Shown here: positions 39,683 through 49,022 of the stretch, piece after piece | How positions within the stretch are numbered: position 1 is the first letter of the stretch | Layout: the number at the start of each line of letters is the position of its first letter | Source: Otis tarda | Lineage: Eukaryota; Chordata; Aves; Otidiformes; Otididae | Length of the DNA: 64,000 nt | Assembly (NCBI GenBank): GCA_026413225.1 | Contig: CM048553.1 | Span: 45,114,001-45,178,000 of the forward strand | Direction: 5' to 3' | Translations under genes and position numbers: made by a program | Notes under the pieces: model-generated | Database searches by the model: none | The model's input: only the letters and a program-made list of their open reading frames with translations | Told to the model about the DNA's origin: nothing

Positions 39683-39735
39683 GAAAAAAACAACAACAAC
39701 AACAACAAAAAAAACCCCAACAAACCAAACCCTTC
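39683..39735. repeat. A-rich tract with (CAA)6
   Basis: An A run, then six CAA units (39691-39708), then AAAAAACCCC and CAAACC units. Confidence 0.92.
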
Positions 39736-41035
39736 ACCAAAGCACCCACTTCCTCCTAAAAGCAGGCAAGCCTATATTGGTCAACTATTTTTCCTCAAAA
39801 TATTTTGAGAGCAAGGATTTTTACACACACACACTGCATCAACCTCACTGTATCTGCATATGGCATAGGAAATGTAATGGTTAAAATAAGATGAAGTCAA
39901 TGTTACTGTTTCCTCTCCTTGCACCGCACATATGTATTGACATTACTACACAGATGCACAGTATGTGAAAAGAACGTTAAAAACTTTATACTTACGAAAT
40001 CCAAGTTACGAGATTTTTTTTCAATAAACACATGAATTTAACCATGTAATTCATAAGAACAGTAAACGACAAGTCTCTCGTGAAAGCATGTTGCATTTAC
40101 CTAATCACTATTTATGTGACTGATTTGAGGCAGTCGTACCTTAACATTAAACACCAAGTAGGCACTGTGAGAAAATACTGAAGACACTGCTGAAGTACAG
40201 AAAATATTTCCTGTTTTCAAACAAATTTCACGTAACATCACGTTCTCCTATGTCTCTCTATGCACGCTCAGTTTAATTAGAAAGAACTCGTAGCCCTCAT
40301 CTATCTTTTAAAACGCAAGCCTGACTAAGACTAGCCAACAATAATACCGTATTAACACAAGTCAGAACGGAGCATCATTTAGCTTGACGTATTCACGGGA
40401 AAATAACCAGGTAGGACATGGCTTTCAAAGGAAGGTCCAATTCCCTCCTGCCTTCTATTTCTAAAACCGATCTTATGAGCACCCATTAGTTCTCCACTCG
40501 AAGGCACCTTTTTTAAAACCTATTTTGACATCTCCAGACAGCCATCGTGCGTCTATGCAGTATTAGGTTTTCAGAAATGTGGACTTCTTTTCAAGGTAAA
40601 ACGCAGGCATATTAAGAAGAATCACTTCTCACACTAATATTTCCCAGCGCGTATATGACAGAATTCTATTAAACCACAATTAGTTATCCTGCGATAAAAT
40701 ACAGCCAACTCTTCCCTTCTGGATGCGCATTGAATACGTAGATGTCTCATGCTGGTAGGACAGTTCATGTTCTTATTACATTAAAAACACTATTTTCACA
40801 TGAAGTAAGTTGTATTTGTTACCATACCTTAGTTTTGCTTTGTCATTTTCATCTATTCATTGACTCTTGAGTGGTATTAATGAAACCCTTGGGGTACCTA
40901 CCTTCCAACATTTCAATGGCTCAAGAAAGACCATAACATTGCCACAAATTAATTGAAATATATCTTGTTATTTCACAGGGAATAGATGCTGATCATGCGA
41001 ACACTGGAAATACAGGCAAATTCTTTCCTCATTAC

Positions 41036-41050
41036 TTTTTTTTTTTTTTT
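41036..41050. repeat. poly(T) tract, 15 T
   Basis: Homopolymer about 180 bases from the proposed 41.2 kb exon. Confidence 0.95.
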
Positions 41051-41228
41051 GGTATGAAAAGCAGAGCCTTTCAGATATTACCCATGATGCCTCCCAGCCA
41101 AAAACATCTGCAATATGCTACGTTCCCCGTTTGTCGCAATCAACCTGCCTATTTAAAGAGGGGGGAAGAAACCATTAACCTACCAAAACCCACAAAGCGA
41201 AATTCATAGGAACACCCCTTGTACTTAC

Positions 41229-41287
41229 ATGTTGCTCTGAGCCGCGCGCAGGAAGGTAGCTGTGGCAGTGCCAACCGTGTCGAAGAC
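41229..41287 (-). other. candidate internal exon, 59 nt, minus strand
   Basis: Read on the minus strand, a pyrimidine-rich stretch ending CCCCCGTCTTGCAG is followed by 59 bases starting GTCTTCGACACGG. These end in GAGCAACAT, directly before GTAAGTAC, an almost perfect donor. The segment has several CpGs (CGCGCG among them) and higher GC than its flanks. Two of its three frames are open, one of them reading VFDTVGTATATFLRAAQSN, so it may be coding or an untranslated leader exon. It lies 1.3-1.8 kb downstream of the CpG island in the direction suggested by strand asymmetry, which suits a second exon. I do not recognise the peptide. Confidence 0.4.
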
Positions 41288-42439
41288 CTGCAAGACGGGG
41301 GTATTGGTGAAGACGTTATTTGTTGGCTTTGTGACTTTCCACCATAAAACATCCCCCGCTTCCCCTGAACAAGCTAAGCTTTTGCTAATGACGCTCTCAT
41401 TTTAAATGCGGTTTGTGAGAGATGGGATAAGGAGAAATGTTCTAGGTATTTTAACCTCTTGATGCTATAGCTGTAATGCAAGAATGTTTAGGAAACACCT
41501 GAAATGCATGATTGTGAATAAGTATTTCCTTCCTGCTAAATCAGTAAGGGGGGAGAGGAGAAGGAGGAAAAAAAAAAAAAAAAAAAAGGCAGCCTTTGCA
41601 CCATGCATTTCACACCTTCAGGAATAGTTAAGATAACTGGTAGGACACGCAAGGTGATGGCTGAAATCAAGGTCTCCTCAAACACTTTTTTTCCCTCTTC
41701 TCCCTCCAAGTAGGTCACCTCTGTCAGCTGGTTTTGGGTGATCGGTCTAGCTTGTGAGAAACCAAAAAGAACCCATCCTGCGGCATAAAGTGCATTAACA
41801 CCTATGCTACAGAGACAGCTAGCGCTCTACCGCAGGACGAGAGGGCTTGGTAAAAGGCAGCATCATCAACTATTGCCATTTTAAACTTCTTTCCAGCAAA
41901 ATTTCTCAAAACCACACCAACAGGAGCAGCACAGCAAAGGCTGTTTTCTGGTGGTTCCCTGTTTGCGACCGCACCGAGCTACAGCTTGGTCACCGAACCA
42001 CGACTGCACGAGGGAAACCGAGCTCTCCTCCCGTCGCAAATCCCGGCGCAGCAGCTTGACGTTGTCATCCTCCCTCCCCCAGCCCTGGGTTACAGCGAGA
42101 TGCACGGAATCGGTGCGGAAGCCTGGTTGCTCATCCCCCCTTGCGTGGTCCCTAGCGAGAGGTGGGTGCTCCCGCACCACTGCTGTTCTGGAACCTTCCT
42201 GCACACGCCAGGATGCAGCACCTGCATCCCAAAAACTGCTGGGCAAAGGTGCAGTCTAGGAGAGCGGCTGCTCTTCTCAACACACCGGCAATCAGACTGG
42301 ATTTCCCAAAATTTAAAGAAAAAAAAATTAACTGTGCTTTTGCTTGATCCGTATGAGGTGAACAGTGGCTAGGATGTGATGCTTGCAGAAGTTCGGAAGG
42401 ATTTTGACCTGAAAATAACCAACCAACCCAAACCATGCA
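41288..42439 (-). other. putative first-intron region of the minus-strand unit
   Basis: GC rises gradually toward the island. A 20-A tract preceded by purines gives a long pyrimidine stretch on the minus strand. Overlapping frames of 100-130 codons on both strands at 41.9-42.4 kb show no family features and are treated as chance. Confidence 0.35.
41568..41587. repeat. poly(A) tract, 20 A
   Basis: It follows a purine-rich stretch (GGGGGGAGAGGAGAAGGAGG). On the minus strand this makes a long pyrimidine tract. Confidence 0.95.
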
Positions 42440-42590
42440 CCCCAACACCGCAAACCCATTTCCTCCGCCGCTCTGCGTGGGAACACTAGCCCCCGCCACC
42501 CCGTGCGCGGTGCGGGGACCGAACCCGGCGTCCGCACCCCCCGCCCGCCCAGCTGCCGACGGGGCGGCTCGCCAGGACGGGCATCCTTAC

Positions 42591-42592
42591 CC
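42591..42592 (-). other. strong splice donor at the island edge
   Basis: The minus-strand exon would end in GAGCGGG and the intron would begin GTAAGGATG. The match to the vertebrate donor consensus is good, and it sits at the left edge of the CpG island, where the first donor of a leftward gene is expected. Whether it is used instead of, or together with, the donor at 43033 cannot be told from sequence. Confidence 0.3.
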
Positions 42593-43033
42593 CGCTCCCC
42601 AGTTTTTTGAGCGCAACTTTCCCGTTTTAAGGAGTTCTAGAAACTTTCCGGGAAGAGCCCGGGGCGGAGGCTGCCGTGAGGCAGAGGCTGCCGTGGGGCG
42701 GCCCCCTGCGCTCCACTGGGACCCCCGGGGGCGGGCAGGGAGATGCCATTTCGCTCCCCGGTCCCTGCGGCCGGACCGGACCTCCGGGAGTCCGCGGGGC
42801 TCGACCCACGGGCGGGGAGAAGCTTCCGCCCGCCGCCACCCCAAACTCCGCACCCACCGCCGCCGCCCACGCCCCCCAGCCCCCCGCCCCTCCCCACCAA
42901 GCCCCGCAACAGGTACGGCCCGCCCGAGCCCCCCGCCACTTCCCTACAACGGCGGCCATCCCGCTTCCCCGCCCCCCACGGTGTGGGGGGAAGGGGGGGG
43001 CCGGAGCCCCGCGCCCGCCGCCCACGCACTCAC

Positions 43034-43115
43034 CCCGTGGCAGCCGCGGCGTGGCTCGCCCACCTGCCGGGGCCCGGCGTGGCGGCGGCCGGCAGCCTCC
43101 CCTGCTGCAGGAGGC
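43034..43115 (-). other. candidate minus-strand first exon (5' UTR)
   Basis: On the minus strand, the TATA-like site at 43142-43147 is followed by about 80 GC-rich bases. These end in CCACGGG before GTGAGTGCG, a good donor, with the last exon base at 43034. A second strong donor on the same strand (GAGCGGG before GTAAGGATG, last exon base 42591) could serve a longer or alternative first exon. No coding frame is proposed; the exon would be untranslated leader. The start is inferred only from TATA spacing and the end from donor consensus. The call fits the base-composition asymmetry, which points to minus-strand transcription to the left of the island. Confidence 0.3.
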
Positions 43116-43141
43116 CGGCAGGGGCGGGGGCGGCGGGGCTG

Positions 43142-43147
43142 TATATA
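43142..43147. promoter_or_regulatory. TATA-like box inside the CpG island
   Basis: TATATA lies within CTGTATATACCG, in GC-rich surroundings and directly beside a run of overlapping GC boxes. The core is nearly palindromic, so it could position a start on either strand: near 43115 for the minus strand or near 43174 for the plus strand, using the usual 25-30 base spacing. The minus direction is slightly favoured because a GTGAGT donor lies about 80 bases downstream of that putative start. No initiator was proven. Confidence 0.4.
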
Positions 43148-43191
43148 CCGGGCACCCCCCGCCCCCACGCGCGTTCGTGGGGGGAGGTGCG

Positions 43192-43208
43192 GCGCGCGCG
43201 CGCGCGCG
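43192..43208. repeat. (GC)n dinucleotide tract
   Basis: A run of 17 alternating G and C bases lies about 45 bases from the TATA-like element. Alternating purine-pyrimidine GC tracts can adopt Z-DNA and are often polymorphic. Its position, in the promoter on the plus-strand side, makes it a possible tuning element, but that is inference. Confidence 0.9.
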
Positions 43209-43440
43209 GCGATCAGGTGACGGGGCAGCCCCCGACACTGCGGAGCCGGGCGGTGGCCGCGGGGGGTGGAGGGGGGAGCGCCACGCCGCGCCGCCCCACG
43301 CCACGCGCTGGGCGGGCGGGGTTCCCGAGCCACCTTGGGCGGTGCCGCCCGCGGGGACCGGTAGCGATCGCGGAATAGGGCCGCAGTCAGCCCCCCACCC
43401 CCTGCCCCCTCCCCACGGGCCGGTGGTACCCGCGGCATGA

Positions 43441-45204
43441 GATGAAAAAATGGTGCGAGAAAGGCCCTTTTTTAAAATTATTTTTAAAATTTTTTTTTTT
43501 TTAATTCCTGAAGTGGGCAGGTGGGTGTCGCGGGGAGCGAGGGGGGCTGGAGCGGGGCAGTTGGGGTGGAGGGGGCAAGCCGGGGGAAGGCGGCTCTGCT
43601 CCCGCACCCGCGCGTTTTGGTCGCGGAGGGAAGATGCCTGCGGTTGACGCCTAGAAAGGGATGAGTTTAATTGTGACACCGGTGTTACTCTCTTTTTAAA
43701 AAAAAAAAAAAAAAGCAGGAGCGAGGGGACTGCGGGGTCCCGGTAAAGCAGACGGGCAGCCCGCTGTAAGGAGGAGCTGGAAGCGCATTTTAAACGGGTG
43801 GTGTCGGCTGCACCTCTGCTTCTGAAGATCAGCGTTTGGTGCAGTCCTCTAACTCGAGGAGGGGGGCAAGCCCCTACCCGGGGCCTTCCCCCTTGCCTGC
43901 TGCCCACGCGGGGCACCCGATAGGCTTGCGGGCTTGGCTGAGGCGTGGCCCTCGCTGCTCCCCACCTCTGAAATCCGGTGCCTGGGGTCACCCAGTTACC
44001 TAATTCAGGCTCTTCTACCTGCATGCTGGGCAATGGAGTTGCTGCTCTCTGATGTAGCATCCTCCACCCCCTCCCCCGGAGAATGCATTCCCCACATTCC
44101 CCCTTGCTGGGTCCATACCTTCAGCAACACCCATCCCCTGATTTTGGCCAAACCAGAGTGGGCATGAACTTTTGGGAGACCCACCTGCATCAGGAGGGCA
44201 CTGAAGCGCACACCAGGGCTCAGCAAGCGGCTGTGGGCTGAGCGACGCGCTCACAACCCTCTGCTCCCAGTGGGAATTTTTGGTTTAAAACAACAAAAAA
44301 AAGCCCCATGAGTCCCCAAACTGCACCCTGTCAAACAAAACCCCAAACCCACCCGAACACCCCATTTGGTCCTGTTTGCCAGACCAGCCAGTGGACATCT
44401 CTGCTTCCTGGCATTTTAGTCCCAGGCTTTCTGGGGGTCCGCTGATGCCACGGGGCAGGGGACAGGTGCCGAGCGAACCCCTGGCTCTGTGTTTGCCTAT
44501 CCCACACCAAATGCCCCTGACTTCCCACACTTGCCCCACTGCTCTGGTACTTCTTACCTGCCTGCACAGCGTAGCAGCCCCCTGCCCCAGGGAAGGCCCA
44601 CCCCAGCCCTTCCGCTGTCATTCCGGAGCCTCTGCGATTACTCCTGGCAGCAGAGCTTTTCGTGCTCCCCATCCCTGCAGGCTTTGGGTGCCGAGTGGCT
44701 CCCCTCTGCAAATGGTGTGGTTTTAGGTAGTTCTGGTGGAAGGAAGCACACCAGCACAGGGCTGAAGCTACTGGGTAGGCTTATATCTTTTATATCTTTT
44801 GTTGGCATAGAGTACTTCCACTTGGATGTGCCAGCTTCCCTCAAAAATCCCTAGGTCAAAATGTGTTTAATTCCATGGATGTTTCAAATTTTCGTGGAAA
44901 TATTTTCTTATTCAGCCTTCACTCGTTGACGCAGTCTCTGCTGAAGAGGTGTGTGCTGGGTTGGGCCTTTTCCCCTGATGGAAGAGGTACCCTTCACGTT
45001 ACTGCATTAGTGTTTTTGTCTCCTGGAAAATTCTTCAGACTTTAACCTTGTAACTTATTGCCATGTAGTCATAAAGCTGTGTTTTTCCTCCTAGAAATTT
45101 CTCACAGGAACTTGTCTCTCTGATGTGATCCACTTAATGTTTTTTTTTTTTTCCCTTGTCAAGCACAGGCTTGTTTTTCAATAAAAATAAAAGCAAAGAG
45201 CTAA
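43441..45204. other. GC-rich flank of the island, nothing recognised
   Basis: The island fades through a T run and a 17-A tract. The stretch 43.9-44.75 kb stays moderately GC-rich with several 70-125-codon frames on both strands that disagree and lack splice context. A plus donor-like site (GGGCAG before GTGGGTGTC at 43521) could end a plus-strand first exon starting near 43.17 kb, but nothing else supports it. Confidence 0.45.
43698..43714. repeat. poly(A) tract, 17 A
   Basis: Homopolymer just right of the CpG island. A T run of 13 lies at 43490-43502 nearby. Confidence 0.95.
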
Positions 45205-45285
45205 TTCTGAAATCCTTAGTCAGACAAAGCTTGCACTGAAATCAAGGGGAGTCTTGTCTCGGTGTAAAGATTGCAGGTTCAGGAT
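45205..45285. repeat. ancient palindromic amniote repeat (probable)
   Basis: The sequence TCCTTAGTCAGACAAAGC, then a centre around TGCACTGAAATCAAGGGGA, then GTCTTGTCTCGGTGTAAAG forms an imperfect inverted repeat. I remember a very common motif in turtle, crocodile and bird DNA of the form 'cctta(c)tcaggcaaaa..cattgacttcaatggga..ttttgcctgagtaaggactgcagg'. This tract fits it along its length. The family name is not given because I cannot verify it. Pieces of the same motif appear at about 47968 and 48990. Confidence 0.5.
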
Positions 45286-47967
45286 AAAAATCGTTATAAT
45301 AAAACATTGTCACAGGAGCAACATCTCCCACTTTGAAAATAAACATTTTTGCTCCAGTTAGGTGTTTATGTAGCAACAGGAGATTATTGATTTAGGAAAG
45401 CCTTCTGGTGCACGGATCCTCTAAACCTTTAGAGCTGCGAAGAAGCAGCAAAGCTGAGGAGGAGCAGGTTACAAAAGAAGTACAATGCAAACCTCTGCTT
45501 TCTTTTGCTCTGGGAAGTACTCACGTAAAGCCTCTGGCTCACCTTCACCTGCAGCACCCCTTTGCCAGCTCTTCTGCCCATCCCTTGACCAGATGTTCCC
45601 AGCCAGGCTGCAGAGCTGGCAGAAGCAAACATCTGCCCGTGGTGGGGTCATGGGTCTTTGTAGCCTGGCAAAGGCATTGAGGAACAAGGGCTGCGTCCTT
45701 GCTTGAGTAGGGTACCCCTCCTTACCTAAGGGATTCTCACAAGGGGGACAACAGAAGTTTTGGTAATTGTACCAAAATAAGAACCAATCTACTAATTCAT
45801 CAGTAGCACAGATCAATACAGGGAGGCAGAGAGAGAGGGAGAAAGCATACACAAGCAGCCTGAATCAAACAGAGGAAGATTTGTCATCTTATTTATATAA
45901 ATTTCCAGAACTTCTGTAGTAATGCAATCATACTTACGGTAGAAGAATACTTGCAGAGTTATTTTTGAACAAAAGCTTCCAAGTGGTTACATTGCACAAG
46001 ACGGAAAATTGAAAGTCTTTAAACAGTGCTAGCAAGCCTTTCCAGAGAGTCTGACTCTAATCCCTATAAATGGCAAATAACAGAGGGAGCTGATTGCTTT
46101 TGAGTCTTGCAACTTACGGCACGTAAAGCAGTACCAGTTGCCTGATAGGGTGCGTTTCTAGGAATTAGGCTGGGGACTTCAGTGGGAAAAGAGCTGGGCT
46201 GAAAATGTGTTATAGAATTATTTTGATGGGAGGTGACAAAGTCTTTCCCACTGCTTCTGTCATAAAGTTCTCCCTACAAGATGCATAAAGAACAAAGTGT
46301 TTTAATAAATAATGGTCACCAGGTTCAGCCCCTCACCAGAAGCCATTTCTAGTCTAACAAGCAGCAGATAAATTTGAGTCCACAGGCAAATTTTTGTCCC
46401 AGGGGAAGGCGAGTGTTGTATTTCCTCACTAATGCAAACAAATTTTAACATAAAAGAAACTGAAACAACACATCACTCAGAGAAAATCTAAGTTGCTCAG
46501 TCTTTAGTCTGTTTAACATAAATAACTGCCATAACTGTGGTGAATAGGGCAGTTGATCAGAAGTCCCGGTATGGAGGCTGGGAAGTCATGGTATGAAATC
46601 TATTCATCTTACATCCCACGTCCCGAGAAATGGCAATATCCGTCTCTGATGTTCCGAGAAGTGCCAATACTGCATAACTCTGCTTAGTGGCCCGTTTACG
46701 TATAGAGACTGGCTGTCTGCTGCAGTGTAAAATACAGCTTTGCCATAGTTGGAGGATACTAAAATAAGTGGCACGTGCTGGATCTGTACATCAGCTTCTA
46801 ACATCCTTTGGGGGCAGGCAGATGCAGTAGTTTGGCCATCAGGAAACCCTCGGGATGCATTTGGAGCAGCCTTCTGATTACCCCGGTACTTCAAGCTCCT
46901 CTCCGGAAAGCATCAGGTGAACTCTGATTTATTCGCCGTACATGAGGAGAGGGTAAGAGCTGTGTTACCCCAGTTAGAGTCCAGTAAAGCCTGTTTACCC
47001 GTTATAGTACTGTGGGCTCTTCCTCTTGTCTCTGAGCAGAGCTTGGCTTGAAAAGCCTTACAAAGATCAAGAGTGAGCTTGTTGTTGTGTTGGGGGAAAG
47101 ACTTTGTAGATGTAGTTTTAATTCGTATCCTGAGCTGTGAGTACCATTGCCTTGCTGTCCTGCCAGCTCTTTGTCCCTGCAGTGGAGAGGTGACACTGCC
47201 TTCCTCTGCCACCTCTTTTTAAGTTCTAGACACTTGTGACCGCAAACTAAGCACATAGAAAACGGGGCCCTAGGCTTAGCTGGGAGGTCAAGGTGCACAT
47301 GAACGATTTTCCTGTCTCGTATCCACGTGGGGGCACATGCTTGGAGCGAGAGCAGTGCCAGAAGCAGCAGACCACAGCTGGGACCTTCAGAGGCTTGATA
47401 GTTCCTACTGCCCCTCTGCCCAGAGAGTCCAGGGAGGAGACAGTTCCCTGCTTCCCACCCTCTGCCCCAGAGAGGACCTTTTCTGGAACCTGTTGCAGCA
47501 GGTGTGGGGCCAGCAGCCATGTATGGGGCGAGACCTAGGAAACCCTGGCAGATGTATCAATCCACATGTGACCGCATAGCCATGCGGTGGCCCAGGGGTC
47601 ATCCCCCGTCACGTTGTGTGCCCTCCATCAGCAAATGATGGAGCTGGGGCCATTGCCCATACTGAAAGGTCTACAAAAATATAATTTATTATTTCTATGG
47701 GGTAGCTTCATACGCTACCTGCCCTCCGAAATGCAAATGCCTAACTTAAAATGAGAGCAGCGGGCAGCCTGCAGACTGCGAGTGGCACACGCCAGGGTTT
47801 GAGAGCTCCTGATAGCGTAAAATAGAGTACAAGCTGGCAATGTTTGCATCTAAACTGAGCTCTCTGAACAAACATTTTGGAATTGTTCATAAACAACAGG
47901 TTCCAGTAAAGATGTGACTAATGCCGTTAGTCATCAGAATCGGACCTTCCGCATCGCCGTAGACATT

Positions 47968-48004
47968 GGTGGCAAAGTTCCCATTGACTTCAGCAGGAGC
48001 GGGT
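47968..48004. repeat. partial copy of the same palindromic repeat
   Basis: The sequence GGTGGCAAAGTTCCCATTGA followed by CTTCAGCAGGAGCGGG matches the central 'cccattgacttcaatgggagc' part of the motif described for 45205-45285. Only one arm and the centre are recognisable. Confidence 0.4.
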
Positions 48005-48551
48005 TGTATTTCTAACAGATTTACTGCCCTTACCTAACATGTCAAAAATGTCAAGGTCCATCAGAAGACCATGGTACGTGAATTGTTCTCGTATTAGCAG
48101 CAGAAGAAAAGACTGTTTCGGAACACGAGGAAGCTGACATGAGAGCAGTAATAAAAGAGTGCATTAAATGATGATGCCTCTTTTGAAAGGAAATTCACAG
48201 GCATCTGGGACCATTACCTTTCATATCCTGGCAATCAGGAAATTAACCTTTAACCCTTCTCTGTTGACCTCTTCTCCTTTCTCTTTTTCTGTCATTCATT
48301 CTTTTTTTTCCTAATGACTGGAGAAGATAGATACCGTCTATGATTTATGCTTCCAAAGGCTACACTCTGCCTCTTTCCCAAGTGCCGTGCTCACTCAACT
48401 CTTCCTAGAGTCAAAGCTTCACTCAGATTTACTTCCACCTCACCCTTTCCAACACCAGAATTGTTTATACTTCATTTATTCAAAATCCTGTGTTATTTTA
48501 TTACACCTGACAAAGGCATAAGTCTTACTCCCATCTTCTGCTGTCACCTAG

Positions 48552-48648
48552 AGGCAGGCAAAGCACTGGAGGTGTCGGGCGCATCGGATGCCCTTTCCTT
48601 CAAGGAGGGGTTGGACCCTTTGGACTTGCGTAGGGTGATGCTGCACAG
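48552..48648 (+). other. candidate 97-nt open exon, plus strand
   Basis: On the plus strand, a pyrimidine-rich acceptor (CATCTTCTGCTGTCACCTAG) is followed by 97 bases with one open frame. The frame includes LEVSGASDALSFKEGLDPLD, and the segment ends GCTGCACAG before GTGATATG, an acceptable donor. The other two frames have stops. Strand agrees with the G and T excess to the right of the CpG island. The frame closes shortly after the donor, as expected outside an exon. The peptide is not recognised, and no neighbouring exon could be linked to it. Confidence 0.2.
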
Positions 48649-48989
48649 GTGATATGTGGAAATACACCGCGACCGTGTTACAAAGTGGAAATCTGGAGTA
48701 AGAGACGCCTTTAATATCTGTACCTGAGGGAGCGGGGTGCAGAAATTACTATTTCACCTCCTGATCCCAGGGAGATCTGTCAGATACAGCATCAGATCAC
48801 TGGGTTTCAGAAAAAGTGTGACATCACTTCTAAGCACAGAAAAGGTGACTATAAAGCCAACAAATGATGGTTACAACTCTTTTCAGGGCTACGATGACTG
48901 TGTACAAAATTTCCGAAATGCAGTATGTTAGCAGTATTAACTTTGTCAGGGGAAGAGCTAGGAGAGCAAGACATGGCCTCTTATCATGA

Positions 48990-49022
48990 AAAATGGAAAT
49001 TCTGCCTGAGTAAGGTCTGAGC
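48990..49022. repeat. partial copy of the same palindromic repeat (one arm)
   Basis: AAATTCTGCCTGAGTAAGG followed by TCTGAGCAG resembles the right arm 'ttttgcctgagtaaggactgcag' of the motif at 45205. It is short and could be coincidence on its own. Three pieces within 4 kb make it more likely. Confidence 0.3.

Larger units (their letters stand above)
35736..41228. other. non-coding AT-rich DNA
   Basis: Low GC, A-rich tracts at 36.78 and 39.69 kb, and several donor-like sites on the minus strand (for example GCCCCAAG before GTAAATAAC at about 37276, and AACTAAG before GTATGG at about 40824). None has a partner acceptor. No coding frame is credible. Confidence 0.6.
42440..43440. promoter_or_regulatory. 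CpG island, probable (bi)directional promoter
   Basis: About 1 kb of very GC-rich sequence with dense CpG stands alone in an otherwise AT-rich window. It carries many GC-box-like sites in both orientations (for example GGGGCGGAG at about 42662, GGGCGGGG at about 42812 and overlapping GGGGCGGGGGCGG around 43121-43135). It also has a TATA-like element at 43142-43147 and good minus-strand splice donors at 42590 and 43033. CpG islands of this kind mark transcription starts of vertebrate genes. Base-composition asymmetry flips sign here: A and C exceed T and G on the + strand to the left, and the reverse holds to the right. That suggests transcription leaving the island in both directions. Long open frames crossing the island on both strands are expected from high GC and stop-codon scarcity, and I do not treat them as genes. 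I cannot tell which gene it belongs to. Confidence 0.85.

Noticed and set aside
42435-43440. Plus frames of 261, 254 and 211 codons in the CpG island
   Set aside because: Several overlapping frames on the same strand are open at once, which is a sign of GC-driven stop depletion rather than selection. No domain was seen.
42627-44060. 477-codon minus frame across the CpG island
   Set aside because: It spans promoter-like GC-rich DNA where stops are rare and overlaps equally open plus frames. The translation is low-complexity Pro/Arg/Gly/Ala without any domain, and it runs through A/T homopolymers.
47002-47520. 172-codon minus frame
   Set aside because: It includes a hydrophobic stretch that could mimic a signal anchor, but there is no family feature, no splice or promoter context, and two competing plus frames over the same bases.
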